From Rodentibacter ratti (lineage in GTDB: Bacteria > Pseudomonadota > Gammaproteobacteria > Enterobacterales > Pasteurellaceae): DNA of 45,662 nt. Positions 9,307 to 19,243 of the stretch are shown here, piece after piece. Each line of letters starts with the position of its first letter. Within the stretch, counting starts at the first letter, position 1. The DNA is taken from positions 1 to 45,662 of the forward strand of contig NZ_MLAJ01000011.1 in assembly GCF_002000485.1 (NCBI RefSeq), read 5' to 3'. The position numbers and the translations under genes are program-made. The notes beneath the pieces are model-generated. The model was not told the DNA's origin. It did no database searches and saw only the letters and a program-made list of their open reading frames with translations.

Positions 9307-10254
9307 ATGCAAATTGTATTTTTAGATAGTACCGCTATTCCAAAACACATTCCTATTCCTCGCCCAAGTTTTGAGCATGAATGGGTTGAATATCCCCATA
9401 CTTCCGCCGCCCAAACTATTGAACGGGTGAAAGATGCAGACATTGTCATTACCAGTAAAGTAATTTTTGATCGCAAAACACTCGAACAACTGCCGAAACT
9501 TAAACTCATTGCGATTACTGCCACAGGAACCAATAATGTGGATTTAATTGCAGCAAAAGAATTAGGGGTTGAAGTCAAAAATGTGACAGGGTATTCAAGT
9601 GTCACTGTGCCGGAACACGTGATGGGGTTGATTTTCTCCTTAAAACATAGTCTTGCCGGTTGGTTGCGTGATCAAACTTCTGCCAAATGGGGAGAAAGCC
9701 AACAGTTTTGTTACTTCGATTATCCGATTACCGATGTGCGGGGTTCTACCATTGGGATCGTAGGAAAAGGTTGCTTAGGCTCGGAAGTGGGGCGTTTGGC
9801 TAAGGCTTTGGGAATGAATGTGCTTTACGCAGAGCATAAAGATGCGACAACTTGCCGTGAGGGCTATACGCCTTTTAATGAGGTCTTAAAGCAAGCGGAT
9901 ATTTTGACTTTACATTGCCCATTAACGCCAAGCACTGAAAATTTAATCAATGCAGAAACCCTGTCACAAATGAAAAAAGGGGCATTTTTAATCAATACAG
10001 GACGTGGACCTTTAGTAGATGAAAGCGCTTTATTAAACGCATTAACCAGTGGACATCTGGGTGGGGCGGCGTTAGATGTGATGATTAAAGAGCCACCGGA
10101 AAAAGATAACCCGTTGATTCTTGCGGCGAAAACTATGCCACATTTAATTATTACTCCGCATATTGCTTGGGCTAGTGATAGTGCGGTCACGACATTAGTG
10201 AAAAAAGTGACGCAAAATATGGAAGATTTTGTCGCACAATTGAACCAAAAGTAG
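9307..10254 (+). CDS. hprA: D-2-hydroxyacid dehydrogenase (glycerate/hydroxypyruvate reductase type)
   Basis: 315 residues of the NAD(P)-dependent D-isomer 2-hydroxyacid dehydrogenase family. The dinucleotide-binding loop is GIVGKGCLGSEVGRLAKALG (about residues 148-167). The substrate-binding Arg lies in LINTGRGPLVDE, the catalytic Glu is expected in the segment around KEPPEKDNP, and the catalytic His is in ITPHIAWAS. It matches the H. influenzae gene annotated as glycerate dehydrogenase at the same position in this cluster. The true substrate (hydroxypyruvate, glyoxylate or another 2-oxoacid) cannot be told from sequence, so the symbol is tentative. A GGAGAA ribosome site precedes the ATG. 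lolC begins one base after its stop codon. Confidence 0.9.
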   Translation: MQIVFLDSTAIPKHIPIPRPSFEHEWVEYPHTSAAQTIERVKDADIVITSKVIFDRKTLEQLPKLKLIAITATGTNNVDLIAAKELGVEVKNVTGYSSVTVPEHVMGLIFSLKHSLAGWLRDQTSAKWGESQQFCYFDYPITDVRGSTIGIVGKGCLGSEVGRLAKALGMNVLYAEHKDATTCREGYTPFNEVLKQADILTLHCPLTPSTENLINAETLSQMKKGAFLINTGRGPLVDESALLNALTSGHLGGAALDVMIKEPPEKDNPLILAAKTMPHLIITPHIAWASDSAVTTLVKKVTQNMEDFVAQLNQK

Positions 10255-10255
10255 T

Positions 10256-11437
10256 ATGAATTTACCCATTTCTCTTTATATTGCCTTACGTTATTGGCGA
10301 GCGAAAAGTGCCGATCGTTTTGGACGATTAGTGACGAGCCTCGCCAGTTTTGGCATTGTGTTAGGTGTGATGGCATTGATTATTGTACTTTCGGTGATGA
10401 ATGGATTGGAGGGGTATCAAAAGCAACAAGTGCTTTCCTCCATTCCCCATGCCATTGTCAGCCAAGCACAACCGATTTCGACAAAAAAACCGTTGGAAAA
10501 TTTACCGCACTTTGTGCAAAAAGCTGTGCCGATTAACACCACAAAAGTGATTTATCAAACCGCCAAAGGCGTGAGTGCCGGGCAGGTGATTGGTGTACAA
10601 GCTTTTTCTGATGATCCTTTATTGGAAAACCAAGATCGTGTCCCTTTTGAAACCTTATTGCCGGCTGGTGAGTTTAAATTAGTGATTGGCAATCAGTTGG
10701 CACAAAAACTCGGTGTAAATGTCGGCGATAAAATTCGTTTGATGATTACGGAAAATAGCCAATATACCCCCTTTGGACGGGTGCCGATGCAGCGTTTATT
10801 TAGCGTGAGCGAAATTTATTTTGATTATAGCGAAGCGTCCGGTTATCAAGCCTTTGCCAATTTATCGGATATTGGGCGATTAATGCGTATTCAGCCGGAA
10901 CAGGCACAGGGCTATCGCTTGTTTTTGACCGATCCTTTTTTAATTACTGAATTACCCGCCTATTTTCCTCAGCAACAAATCACCGATTGGCGGGTACAAA
11001 AAGGCGAATTTTTCCAAGCCGTGCGTATGGAAAAAAATATGATGGGGTTATTGATTAGCCTGATTATCGTCGTGGCGATTTCCAATATTGTCACCTCTCT
11101 CAGCCTTATGGTCGTGGATAAACAAGGGGAAATTGCGATTTTGCAAACGCAAGGTCTGACGAAATCGAAAGTGCGTTCGGTATTTATTTTCCAAGGTCTG
11201 CTTGTAGGATTAGTTGGGACGTTGATTGGAACAACATTGGGTATCTTGATCACACTAAACCTGACTGACATTATAAGTGCGGTCAATCCGAACGCTGTTT
11301 TTTTACCCACCGCACTAGAGCCTTGGCAAATTTGCTTGGTCATTGTTTTTTCTCTTTTATTATCCTTATTATCCACTATTTATCCTGCTTACCGTGCGGC
11401 AAAAACAGAGCCGGCAGAAGCATTGAGATATGAATAG
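10256..11437 (+). CDS. lolC: Lipoprotein-releasing ABC transporter permease LolC
   Basis: 393 residues of the LolC/LolE family: a transmembrane helix near residues 25-50 (SLASFGIVLGVMALIIVLSVMNGLEGY), a large periplasmic domain, then three helices in the last ~130 residues ending YPAYRAAKTEPAEALRYE. With LolE and the ATPase LolD it extracts lipoproteins from the inner membrane and passes them to LolA. Notably lolC is separated from lolD-lolE by the five-gene biotin cluster. lolC and lolE here are similar but distinct. Assignment as LolC follows the H. influenzae gene order and the presence of a second paralogue downstream. Confidence 0.92.
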   Translation: MNLPISLYIALRYWRAKSADRFGRLVTSLASFGIVLGVMALIIVLSVMNGLEGYQKQQVLSSIPHAIVSQAQPISTKKPLENLPHFVQKAVPINTTKVIYQTAKGVSAGQVIGVQAFSDDPLLENQDRVPFETLLPAGEFKLVIGNQLAQKLGVNVGDKIRLMITENSQYTPFGRVPMQRLFSVSEIYFDYSEASGYQAFANLSDIGRLMRIQPEQAQGYRLFLTDPFLITELPAYFPQQQITDWRVQKGEFFQAVRMEKNMMGLLISLIIVVAISNIVTSLSLMVVDKQGEIAILQTQGLTKSKVRSVFIFQGLLVGLVGTLIGTTLGILITLNLTDIISAVNPNAVFLPTALEPWQICLVIVFSLLLSLLSTIYPAYRAAKTEPAEALRYE

Positions 11438-11460
11438 CAAAATGATAGATAAAGGATGAA

Positions 11461-12753
11461 ATGATGAACGAACAACAACTTTTGGCTTTTGATCATCGGC
11501 ATATCTGGCACCCTTATTCTTCAATTTATTCTGATATGCCCCTGTATGCCGTTGAACGTGCTGATGGTGTGAAGATTACACTCAAAAATGGGCAAACCTT
11601 AATTGATGGGATGTCCTCTTGGTGGGCGGCATTACATGGTTATAATCACCCACGTTTAAATGCTGCGGCACAAAATCAATTGGCTCGCATGAGTCATATT
11701 ATGTTTGGTGGTTTTACCCATGCACCGGCAGTAGAATTAGCACAACTATTGGTAAAGATATTACCGTCTGGACTGGATAAAATCTTTTTTGCTGACAGTG
11801 GTTCAGTCGCCGTTGAAATTGCAATGAAAATGGCTATTCAATACCAATATGCGAAAGGTGAGCCACAGCGACAAAAATTTGCCACAGTTCGTTCCGGTTA
11901 TCATGGCGATACTTGGAATGCGATGTCGGTTTGTGATCCTACAACCGGTATGCATCATCTCTTTCACCACAGTTTACCTGTTCAATATTTTTTGCCTCAA
12001 CCTTCCGTCACATTTAATGAGCCTTGGGATGAGCGTGCCATTGCCCCTCTTGCTAATTTATTGCAAACGCATCATCAAGAAATTGCCGCTTTAATTTTAG
12101 AGCCGATCGTACAAGGGGCAGGGGGAATGTATTTTTATTCACCTGAATATCTTGTTAAAGCGCAGGAATTATGCCAAAAATACGGTGTTTTGTTGATTTT
12201 CGATGAAATTGCCACGGGTTTCGGGCGTACCGGTAAATTATTTGCCGCAGAGCATGCAGGGATCAGCCCTGATATTATGTGCATTGGCAAAGCATTGACA
12301 GGCGGTTATTTAACCTTAGCCGCAACCATCACAACAGAAACCATTGCGGAAGTAATATGTAGCGGTGAAGCGAAATGTTTTATGCATGGCCCGACTTTTA
12401 TGGCAAATCCTTTGGCTTGTGCGATTGCGGCAGAGTCTGTTCGTTTATTATTGGAAAGTCCGTGGCAAGCGAGAGTTCGGCATATTGAAAAGGTATTACA
12501 TCAACAGCTTTCGCCATTGGCAGAAAAACATTATGTTAAAGAGGTAAGGGTGCTAGGGGCAATTGGTGTGGTCGAAATGCGTAATGAGGTGAATATGAAA
12601 ACCCTGGTTCCTCGTTTTGTGGAAAATGGCGTGTGGATTCGTCCTTTTGGAAAATTGGTTTATGTCATGCCGCCTTTTATTATTCAAGATGAAGAATTAA
12701 CTCAGCTGACGGAAGGTATGATGAATGCCTTAATACAAGAATATGAGCAATAA
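11461..12753 (+). CDS. bioA: Adenosylmethionine-8-amino-7-oxononanoate aminotransferase (DAPA synthase)
   Basis: 430 residues of the class III PLP aminotransferase family. BioA features include the N-terminal [23 protein letters not shown], the SAM-binding region, [13 protein letters not shown] (cofactor-contacting Asp) and the PLP lysine in [19 protein letters not shown]. It converts KAPA to DAPA with SAM as amino donor, the third of the four ring-assembly steps. Two ATG codons are adjacent (11461 and 11464); spacing to the AAAGGA ribosome site favours the second slightly. There is no gap or visible BirA operator between lolC and bioA, so the cluster seems to be read through from upstream. 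Confidence 0.97.
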   Translation: MMNEQQLLAFDHRHIWHPYSSIYSDMPLYAVERADGVKITLKNGQTLIDGMSSWWAALHGYNHPRLNAAAQNQLARMSHIMFGGFTHAPAVELAQLLVKILPSGLDKIFFADSGSVAVEIAMKMAIQYQYAKGEPQRQKFATVRSGYHGDTWNAMSVCDPTTGMHHLFHHSLPVQYFLPQPSVTFNEPWDERAIAPLANLLQTHHQEIAALILEPIVQGAGGMYFYSPEYLVKAQELCQKYGVLLIFDEIATGFGRTGKLFAAEHAGISPDIMCIGKALTGGYLTLAATITTETIAEVICSGEAKCFMHGPTFMANPLACAIAAESVRLLLESPWQARVRHIEKVLHQQLSPLAEKHYVKEVRVLGAIGVVEMRNEVNMKTLVPRFVENGVWIRPFGKLVYVMPPFIIQDEELTQLTEGMMNALIQEYEQ

Positions 12754-12761
12754 GTAATGAA

Positions 12762-13904
12762 ATGGACGATTTTCAAAAGCAATTAGCCTCGCTAAAAACT
12801 ATCAATCAATATCGTTCAATTCCTTATTTAACGCACCATGGGCGTTATATTGAACGGGATAATCGGCGTATGTTGAATATGTCGTCGAATGATTATCTCG
12901 GATTGGCATCGAATGAAACCTTACACCATGCTTTTTTTCAGCAATATGGCACGGATTTACCGGCTTTGACCAGTTCATCATCCCGTTTATTAACAGGTAA
13001 TTTCCCCATTTATAATGATCTTGAAGCACTGATTGCGCGCCAATTTCAGCGCGAGAGCTGTTTATTATTTAACAGTGGCTACCATGCTAATCTGGGGATT
13101 TTACCGGCATTAACCACCTCTAAAAGTTTAATCTTGGCGGATAAATTGGTGCATGCCAGTATTATTGACGGTATTCGATTAAGTCAGTGTCAATTTTTTC
13201 GTTATCGCCATAATGATTATGAACATCTACAACAACTGTTAGAAAAAAATGCCGATAAATTTGACCGCACTTTTATTGTCACAGAATCTGTGTTTAGTAT
13301 GGATGGCGACGTGGCGGATTTAGCAGAATTAGTCAAATTGAAAAAGCAGTTTCCTCATGTTTATCTTTATGTGGATGAGGCTCACGCCATTGGGGTTTAT
13401 GGCGAGAAAGGATTAGGTATCGCAGAGCAGGCTAAGGTGATTGCCGATATTGATTTATTGGTGGGGACTTTTGGCAAAGCATTGGCATCAATGGGGGCTT
13501 ATGTTGTTTGCGATCAAGTGATAAAAGCGCTCTTGATTAACCAAATGCGCCCATTGATTTTTTCGACAGCTTTACCTCCACTTAATGTGGCATGGACTTA
13601 TTTTCTCTTTGAACGGTTATCGCAATTTCATCAAACAAGACAACACTTAAATGAATTAAGTGCTTTTTTGCGTAATGAAGTGGCACAGCGAGTGGGGAAT
13701 ATGCCTAGTTCAACCTGCATCGTGCCTTATATTTTAGGTGATAATGAAGTCACACTGACAACAGCACATAGGCTTCAGCAACAAGGTTATTATTGTTTGC
13801 CAATCCGCCCGCCAACGGTACCAAAAGGCACATCAAGAATACGTTTATCTGTTACGGCAGATATGACAAAAGAAGAAATCACAGAATTTATCACCTATTT
13901 ATAG
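12762..13904 (+). CDS. bioF: 8-amino-7-oxononanoate synthase
   Basis: 380 residues of the alpha-oxoamine synthase family. It joins pimeloyl thioester and L-alanine to give KAPA, with PLP. Visible motifs are [16 protein letters not shown] near the start, [18 protein letters not shown], the Asp of [17 protein letters not shown], and the PLP lysine in [16 protein letters not shown] (about residues 230-245). It starts 8 bp after bioA and precedes bioG by 7 bp. It draws on the pimeloyl-ACP released by BioG, encoded next to it. Confidence 0.97.
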   Translation: MDDFQKQLASLKTINQYRSIPYLTHHGRYIERDNRRMLNMSSNDYLGLASNETLHHAFFQQYGTDLPALTSSSSRLLTGNFPIYNDLEALIARQFQRESCLLFNSGYHANLGILPALTTSKSLILADKLVHASIIDGIRLSQCQFFRYRHNDYEHLQQLLEKNADKFDRTFIVTESVFSMDGDVADLAELVKLKKQFPHVYLYVDEAHAIGVYGEKGLGIAEQAKVIADIDLLVGTFGKALASMGAYVVCDQVIKALLINQMRPLIFSTALPPLNVAWTYFLFERLSQFHQTRQHLNELSAFLRNEVAQRVGNMPSSTCIVPYILGDNEVTLTTAHRLQQQGYYCLPIRPPTVPKGTSRIRLSVTADMTKEEITEFITYL

Positions 13905-13911
13905 GCAAAAA

Positions 13912-14556
13912 ATGAAAATAAAATTTGAAGATCATCAGGCTCAAAATTTGCTGGTTTATTTTGCCGGTTGGGGAACCCCCATCTCTGCGGTTTCTCACTT
14001 AGTGATGCCTGAAAATTATGATTTATTAATTTGTTATGACTACCAAGATCTTTCCTTAGATTTTGACTTTTCAGGCTACCAGAAAATTCGTGTTGTCGCT
14101 TGGTCGATGGGCGTATGGGTGGCTGAAAGAGTATTACAAGACATTCCCCTTGAATCGGCAACTGCCGTCAATGGAACCGGTTTACCCTGTGATGATCAGG
14201 TGGGTATCCCTTTTACTATTTTTAAAGGCACACTAGATAATTTAAATGAAACCACAAGGGCAAAGTTTGATCGTAGAATTTGTGGTAACAAGGCTAATTT
14301 GGCATTTTATCATTCTGCACCTGCACGGGATTTTCAAGAAATTCAACAAGAATTGACCGCACTTTTTCACGCGATTGAGCAAGATCAACGCACGGATTTA
14401 ATTCTATGGACAAAGGCGATTATCGGCTGTCAGGACAAAATTTTTTCACCTGAAAACCAACGACGTTATTGGTGTACCCGCTGTGAGATTAACGAGATAG
14501 AAGGGGAACATTATTTATTTTCCCATCTAACACATTGGGCACAGCTATGGAATTAG
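13912..14556 (+). CDS. bioG: Pimeloyl-ACP methyl ester esterase BioG
   Basis: 214 residues of the DUF452/BioG alpha/beta-hydrolase family. The nucleophile elbow is VVAWSMGVWV with Ser65. The probable catalytic His lies in the C-terminal GEHYLFSH. BioG removes the methyl group that BioC adds, ending chain elongation at pimeloyl-ACP; it replaces E. coli BioH. Gene context is decisive: it lies directly between bioF and bioC, as in H. influenzae. Its last 10 bases overlap the bioC start, so the esterase and methylase are translationally coupled. Confidence 0.95.
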   Translation: MKIKFEDHQAQNLLVYFAGWGTPISAVSHLVMPENYDLLICYDYQDLSLDFDFSGYQKIRVVAWSMGVWVAERVLQDIPLESATAVNGTGLPCDDQVGIPFTIFKGTLDNLNETTRAKFDRRICGNKANLAFYHSAPARDFQEIQQELTALFHAIEQDQRTDLILWTKAIIGCQDKIFSPENQRRYWCTRCEINEIEGEHYLFSHLTHWAQLWN

Positions 14557-15317
14557 CGTTGAAACACATTGAAAAACAACGTATTCGGCAGCATTTTGAT
14601 AAAGCCCTTGATGGCTATGATGAGCATGCTTGGATACAACAGAAAATCAATCGGAGACTGCTTTCCCACATAACAGCCTGTTTGCCGACTTCTTCACTTG
14701 AAAGTGTGTTAGAACTTGGCTGTGGCACGGGACAATTAAGCGAAGGGTTACAACAACATATTCATGCCAATTATTGGATGTTTAATGATCTTTGTGATGT
14801 TAAAGATCGATTAAAGAAAAGATTATCTCAACCCTTTGCATTTTATTGTGGTGATGCGGAGCAATTTCCGTTTAACCGATCATATGATTTGATCGTGAGT
14901 GCTTCTGCCGTACAGTGGTTTCATCATCAATCATCCTTTATTGAACATTGTAAAAAAGGATTAAAACGAAATGGCCTGCTGGCGATAGCAACTTTTGGGC
15001 AGGAGAATTTACATGAAATTCGATCCTTAACCAACATTGGATTGGTTTACCCGACGCTATCTGATTGGAAACAGTGGTTACAAGATGATTTTGAATTGCT
15101 GTATGCCGAAACCGCCATAGAGGAATTATATTTTCCAACCCCACTTGATGTACTCAAACACCTTAAGAAAACCGGGGTGACAGCAACAGGACAAGGCACT
15201 TGGACAAAACAAAAATTACAGATATTTATCGACCGCTACCAACGCTGTTTTTCCTTATCCGACCAACAAGTGCGATTGACTTATCAACCGCTATGGATGA
15301 TTGCACGATACAAATGA
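14547..15317 (+). CDS. bioC: Malonyl-ACP O-methyltransferase BioC
   Basis: 256 residues from the ATG at 14547 ([21 protein letters not shown]). A longer TTG-started reading is possible but lies fully within bioG. It is a class I SAM methyltransferase with motif [16 protein letters not shown] and the BioC-type [19 protein letters not shown] at the N-terminus. BioC methylates malonyl-ACP so that fatty acid synthase can build the pimeloyl chain. It overlaps bioG at the start, and bioD starts 10 bp after it. Confidence 0.95.
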   Translation: MELALKHIEKQRIRQHFDKALDGYDEHAWIQQKINRRLLSHITACLPTSSLESVLELGCGTGQLSEGLQQHIHANYWMFNDLCDVKDRLKKRLSQPFAFYCGDAEQFPFNRSYDLIVSASAVQWFHHQSSFIEHCKKGLKRNGLLAIATFGQENLHEIRSLTNIGLVYPTLSDWKQWLQDDFELLYAETAIEELYFPTPLDVLKHLKKTGVTATGQGTWTKQKLQIFIDRYQRCFSLSDQQVRLTYQPLWMIARYK

Positions 15318-15327
15318 TAAAGAGAAA

Positions 15328-15972
15328 ATGATGGGAAAAGTGATATTTATTTCCGGTATTGATACCGATGTGGGCAAAACCATTGCAACGGGGCTTTATG
15401 CCAGATCGCTGATGGAGCAAGGCTTTTCGGTGATTACCCAAAAAATGATTCAGACCGGTTGTCGGGCGTTTTCCGATGATGTGTTAGTGCATCGCAAAAT
15501 TCAAAAAATCGATCTGACCGAAGAGGATCTCAATGGGGCAACTTGCCCTTATCTCTTTGAATACCCTTGCTCCCCCCATTTAGCGGCAAAACAAGAGGGA
15601 AAGCGCATTGAGGCAAAAAAGATTGAAAAATCGACCGCACTTTTGGCAAAAAAATATGACTATGTATTGCTTGAAGGGGCAGGTGGATTGATGGTGCCTT
15701 ACCATCATTGGGAAACCACATTGGATTATATTCAAAATCAAGGCTATCCATTGGTACTGGTGACATCGGGAAAGCTTGGGAGTATTAATCATACCTTGTT
15801 AAGCTTAGAAGCCTGCAAAACACGAAATATTAATGTGCTGCGTGTGCTATATAATCTTTATCCAGAATATGATCCGATGATTTCGGAAGAAACACAGCGA
15901 TATTTAAAACATTACCTTGCGCAATTTTTTCCTCACACAGAATTTGAATCTTTTGGAAAAATAGCAATTTAA
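15328..15972 (+). CDS. bioD: Dethiobiotin synthase
   Basis: 214 residues from the ATG at 15328 (a second ATG follows at 15331). An upstream TTG at 15301 lies inside bioC and is less likely. The P-loop is [20 protein letters not shown], a characteristic BioD Walker A. The [12 protein letters not shown] segment is the typical second nucleotide/metal motif. It closes the ureido ring of DAPA with CO2 and ATP to give dethiobiotin. bioB, the last pathway gene, is not in the window. The gene ends the biotin block, and ~95 bp without a clear signal separate it from lolD. Confidence 0.95.
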   Translation: MMGKVIFISGIDTDVGKTIATGLYARSLMEQGFSVITQKMIQTGCRAFSDDVLVHRKIQKIDLTEEDLNGATCPYLFEYPCSPHLAAKQEGKRIEAKKIEKSTALLAKKYDYVLLEGAGGLMVPYHHWETTLDYIQNQGYPLVLVTSGKLGSINHTLLSLEACKTRNINVLRVLYNLYPEYDPMISEETQRYLKHYLAQFFPHTEFESFGKIAI

Positions 15973-16067
15973 TTAGGGATAACCAGAATTGAAGAGAGAA
16001 ACGGGCTCACATTGCCATGGTTTATCTCAATGAATTTATTCTCAAATATAGAAAATATGAGTAAAAA

Positions 16068-16751
16068 ATGAATCAGTATTTATTAGAATGTCAAAACATC
16101 AACAAATTCTATCAAGAAGGCGATAACCAAACCCAAGTGCTAAAAGGGGTGTCTTTTGCCATGCAACCGAATGAATTGGTGGCGATTGTGGGCAGCTCGG
16201 GTTCCGGAAAAAGTACGCTATTGCATACCTTAGGCGGTTTAGATCAGCCAAGTAGTGGGGAAGTCTTTATTAAAGGACAGTCACTCCAAAAGGCCTCTGA
16301 GTCGGAATTGGCAAAACTGCGAAATCAAAATTTGGGCTTTGTGTATCAATTTCATCATTTAATGGCAGATTTTTCAGCCCTTGAGAATGTGATGATGCCG
16401 CTGTTGATTGGTCGCCAAAATAAAACAGAAGCGAAAGACCGTGCAGAAAAAATGCTTAATGCCGTGGGATTAAGTCATCGTATTTCTCACCGTCCCTCTG
16501 CACTTTCAGGAGGCGAACGCCAGCGTGTTGCCATTGCTCGTGCGTTGGTCAATCATCCCGCTTTAGTGCTGGCAGACGAACCAACAGGAAATTTGGATCA
16601 TAAAACCACGGAAAGCATTTTTGAGTTAATTCAAACATTAAATCAGGAACAAAATATCGCTTTCTTGCTCGTTACCCATGATATGGGGCTGGCTGAAAAA
16701 TTATCCCGCCGTCTGACGATGCAAGATGGGGTATTAAGGGAAGGCATATAA
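16068..16751 (+). CDS. lolD: Lipoprotein-releasing system ATPase LolD
   Basis: 227 residues, a complete ABC ATPase: Walker [11 protein letters not shown] (about residues 42-51), signature [14 protein letters not shown], Walker [12 protein letters not shown] and the H-loop THD. The [22 protein letters not shown] segment after the Q-loop is the LolD type. It energises the LolC/LolE permease in lipoprotein release. The stop overlaps the lolE start by one base (TAATG). Confidence 0.96.
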   Translation: MNQYLLECQNINKFYQEGDNQTQVLKGVSFAMQPNELVAIVGSSGSGKSTLLHTLGGLDQPSSGEVFIKGQSLQKASESELAKLRNQNLGFVYQFHHLMADFSALENVMMPLLIGRQNKTEAKDRAEKMLNAVGLSHRISHRPSALSGGERQRVAIARALVNHPALVLADEPTGNLDHKTTESIFELIQTLNQEQNIAFLLVTHDMGLAEKLSRRLTMQDGVLREGI

Positions 16752-18001
16752 TGAACACTCCGTTTTTTATTAGCTGGCGTTATCAGCGTGGTAAGCAGAA
16801 AAATCCTTTGGTGGCATTGATTGCCAAATTTTCGGCAATCGGTATCGCTTTGGGGGTGGCAGTGTTGATTGTCGGTTTGAGTGCGATGAACGGTTTTGAG
16901 CGGGAATTAAACCAACGTATTTTAGCGGTGGTTCCTCATGCTGAGATTACCGTGAATGAAAATGCCGATGAGAAAACAATTAATCATTGGCAAAATCTCG
17001 CAGCACGGTTAAAAACAAATGAAAAAATTACCGCACTTTCCCCTTTTGTGAGTTTTACGGCATTGGTTGAGAACGGCAGCAAACTGAAGGTGGTGCAAGT
17101 AAAAGGCGTGGATAAAACCGCACAAGATCAAGTGAGCTCACTTGGAAAGTTTGTCGAGGGAAATGGCTGGCAACAGTTTGCAAAAGAGGGCGGATTAGTG
17201 CTGGGTTTCGGTATCGCAAAAGAGCTTGAAGTTAAAGAAGGAGATTGGGTTTCCTTGCTGATTTCACAACCCAATGGAGAAGAACAGTTATCCCAACCTC
17301 ATCGTGAGCGGGTTCAGGTGAGCGGAATTTTACGTTTAGATGGACAACTGGATCACAGTTATGCCCTGCTTTCACTTCCACAAGCCCAAGAATTATTGGG
17401 GTATCGGGCAGATCAGATTACCGGAGTAGAGCTTAAGGTTGCTGATCCCTTTAATGTTCAAGGGATCAGTTATTCCGAGTTGAGCGATTATCCGCAGCTA
17501 CTTTATGTACAAAATTGGATTGCTAAATTTGGCTATATGTATCGCGATATTCAGCTTATTCGCACAGTGATGTATATTGCCATGGTGCTTGTGATCGGCG
17601 TCGCCTGTTTCAATATTGTTTCCACCTTGATTATGGCAGTGAAAGATAAGCAAGGTGATATTGCTATTATGCGCACACTGGGTGCAAATAATGGATTTAT
17701 TAAACGAATTTTTATCTGGTACGGCTTGCAAGCGGGGATGAAAGGGTGTTTAATAGGCCTCGTTCTTGGCGTAATTTTAGCGTTGAATTTAACATCGCTT
17801 ATTCAGGGCTTAGAATATTTACTCGGAAAGAAATTGCTATCGGACGGCATTTATTTTGTCGATTTTCTTCCTAGCGAGCTTCATTGGCAAGATGTTTTGT
17901 TAGTTTTAGTGGCGGCGTTAGTCTTAAGTCTCTTGGCAAGCCTTTATCCGGCAAGCCGAGCAGCCAAACTTCAACCGGCTCGGGTGTTGAGTAGTCATTA
18001 A
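16751..18001 (+). CDS. lolE: Lipoprotein-releasing ABC transporter permease LolE
   Basis: 416 residues, a paralogue of lolC upstream: N-terminal helix near residues 23-50 (AKFSAIGIALGVAVLIVGLSAMNGFERE), periplasmic domain, and three C-terminal helices ending LYPASRAAKLQPARVLSSH. Close coupling to lolD and the SWRYQRGKQKNPLVALIAKF start favour LolE. It acts in the inner membrane with LolC and LolD. Its stop is followed by the aroG promoter rather than a visible terminator. Confidence 0.93.
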   Translation: MNTPFFISWRYQRGKQKNPLVALIAKFSAIGIALGVAVLIVGLSAMNGFERELNQRILAVVPHAEITVNENADEKTINHWQNLAARLKTNEKITALSPFVSFTALVENGSKLKVVQVKGVDKTAQDQVSSLGKFVEGNGWQQFAKEGGLVLGFGIAKELEVKEGDWVSLLISQPNGEEQLSQPHRERVQVSGILRLDGQLDHSYALLSLPQAQELLGYRADQITGVELKVADPFNVQGISYSELSDYPQLLYVQNWIAKFGYMYRDIQLIRTVMYIAMVLVIGVACFNIVSTLIMAVKDKQGDIAIMRTLGANNGFIKRIFIWYGLQAGMKGCLIGLVLGVILALNLTSLIQGLEYLLGKKLLSDGIYFVDFLPSELHWQDVLLVLVAALVLSLLASLYPASRAAKLQPARVLSSH

Positions 18002-18009
18002 ACAGAATA

Positions 18010-18043
18010 TTGAATCTTTTACAATGAACTAGTTTACTAGTAC
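18010..18043 (+). promoter_or_regulatory. aroG promoter with embedded TrpR-type operator
   Basis: TTGAAT (18010-18015) and TTTACT (18033-18038) are spaced by 17 bp. Over the -10 lies GAACTAGTTTACTAGTAC (18026-18043), which differs by one base from the E. coli trp operator core GAACTAGTTAACTAGTAC as I recall it. The position over the -10 also matches the E. coli trp promoter. Tryptophan-bound TrpR should block this promoter; TrpR itself is not encoded in the window. Confidence 0.85.
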
Positions 18044-18109
18044 AAGGAATAAGTGTAGAGTATTTGCAATTTTCAAACACAATATTAAAAAAATATAAGA
18101 GAGTGATGT

Positions 18110-19195
18110 ATGACAAAAGAAAAAATTAAAATCGTTGTCGCAAATGATGATACTCGTATCGAAAAGATTGATCAGGTTTTACCGCCTATTGCCTTATTAG
18201 AAAAATTTCCGGCAAGCGAAGAGGCGGCTGCATTAGTGAAACAAACCCGCCAAGAAACACATAATATTATTCATGGCAAAGATGATCGATTATTAGTGAT
18301 TATCGGCCCATGCTCCATTCATGATCCTAAAGCGGCGCTTGAATATGCCAATCGTTTGAAACCTTTACGCGAAAAATACAAAGACAGCCTAGAAATTATT
18401 ATGCGTGTTTATTTTGAAAAACCACGCACCACAGTAGGTTGGAAAGGGTTAATCAATGATCCTTACTTAAACGATACTTATCGTTTGAATGACGGTTTAC
18501 GCATTGCTCGTAAATTGCTCTCTGATATTAATAATCTTGGCGTGCCTTCTGCCGGCGAGTTTTTAGATATGATTACCCCACAATATGTGGCGGATTTTAT
18601 GAGCTGGGGTGCAATCGGTGCGCGTACCACTGAATCACAGGTTCACCGTGAATTGGCTTCCGGTTTATCTTGTGCCGTCGGCTTTAAAAATGCCACGAAT
18701 GGTGGGGTAAAAGTCGCATTAGATGCGGTGGGTTCGGCAGAAGCCCCTCATAATTTCTTATCGGTCACTAAATTTGGTCATTCTGCGATTGTTTCCACCA
18801 AAGGCAACGAAGATTGCCACATCATTTTACGTGGTGGGGATAAAGGACCTAATTACAGTGCTGAAGATGTGGCAAAAGTTTGTGCCGAAATTGAAAAAAC
18901 CGGTCGTATTCCTCATGTTATGGTGGATTTCAGCCACGCCAACAGCAGCAAACAATTCAAAAAACAAATGGAAGTTTGTGAAGATGTCAGCAAACAAATC
19001 GCCGGCGGTTCAAAACAAATCTTTGGCGTGATGGTTGAAAGCCACTTAGTTGAAGGCCGCCAAGATTTAGTCAATGGCAAAGCCGCCACTTACGGACAAA
19101 GCATCACCGATGCCTGTATCGGCTGGGAAGACACGGAAATCTTACTCAAACAGTTATCTGATGCCGTGATTGCACGTCGCAAAGTCAATCCATAA
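18110..19195 (+). CDS. aroG: 3-deoxy-7-phosphoheptulonate (DAHP) synthase, class I AroG type
   Basis: 361 residues, very close to E. coli AroG: ALLEKFPA, LLVIIGPCSIHDPKAA, MRVYFEKPRTTVGWKGLINDP, GEFLDMITPQY, GARTTESQVHRELASGLSC, the metal-site region VDFSHANSSKQ and GVMVESHL. It joins phosphoenolpyruvate and erythrose 4-phosphate in the first step of the shikimate pathway. By sequence it resembles the phenylalanine-sensitive isoenzyme, yet the promoter carries a TrpR operator, which in E. coli controls aroH, not aroG. A hairpin terminator follows. Confidence 0.96.
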   Translation: MTKEKIKIVVANDDTRIEKIDQVLPPIALLEKFPASEEAAALVKQTRQETHNIIHGKDDRLLVIIGPCSIHDPKAALEYANRLKPLREKYKDSLEIIMRVYFEKPRTTVGWKGLINDPYLNDTYRLNDGLRIARKLLSDINNLGVPSAGEFLDMITPQYVADFMSWGAIGARTTESQVHRELASGLSCAVGFKNATNGGVKVALDAVGSAEAPHNFLSVTKFGHSAIVSTKGNEDCHIILRGGDKGPNYSAEDVAKVCAEIEKTGRIPHVMVDFSHANSSKQFKKQMEVCEDVSKQIAGGSKQIFGVMVESHLVEGRQDLVNGKAATYGQSITDACIGWEDTEILLKQLSDAVIARRKVNP

Positions 19196-19218
19196 TTTTA
19201 GTTTCATTTCAGTGTATA

Positions 19219-19243
19219 GGGGCGAATCTTTCGCCCTTTTTTC
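19219..19243 (+). terminator. Terminator after aroG
   Basis: GGGCGAA and TTCGCCC pair around TCT, followed by TTTTTT. It separates aroG from the convergent hsdR gene. Confidence 0.85.

Noticed and set aside
11438-11463. BirA operator in front of bioA
   Set aside because: The gap is only 23 bp and lacks the paired TTGTAAACC-type half-sites. None was seen around bioD-lolD either.
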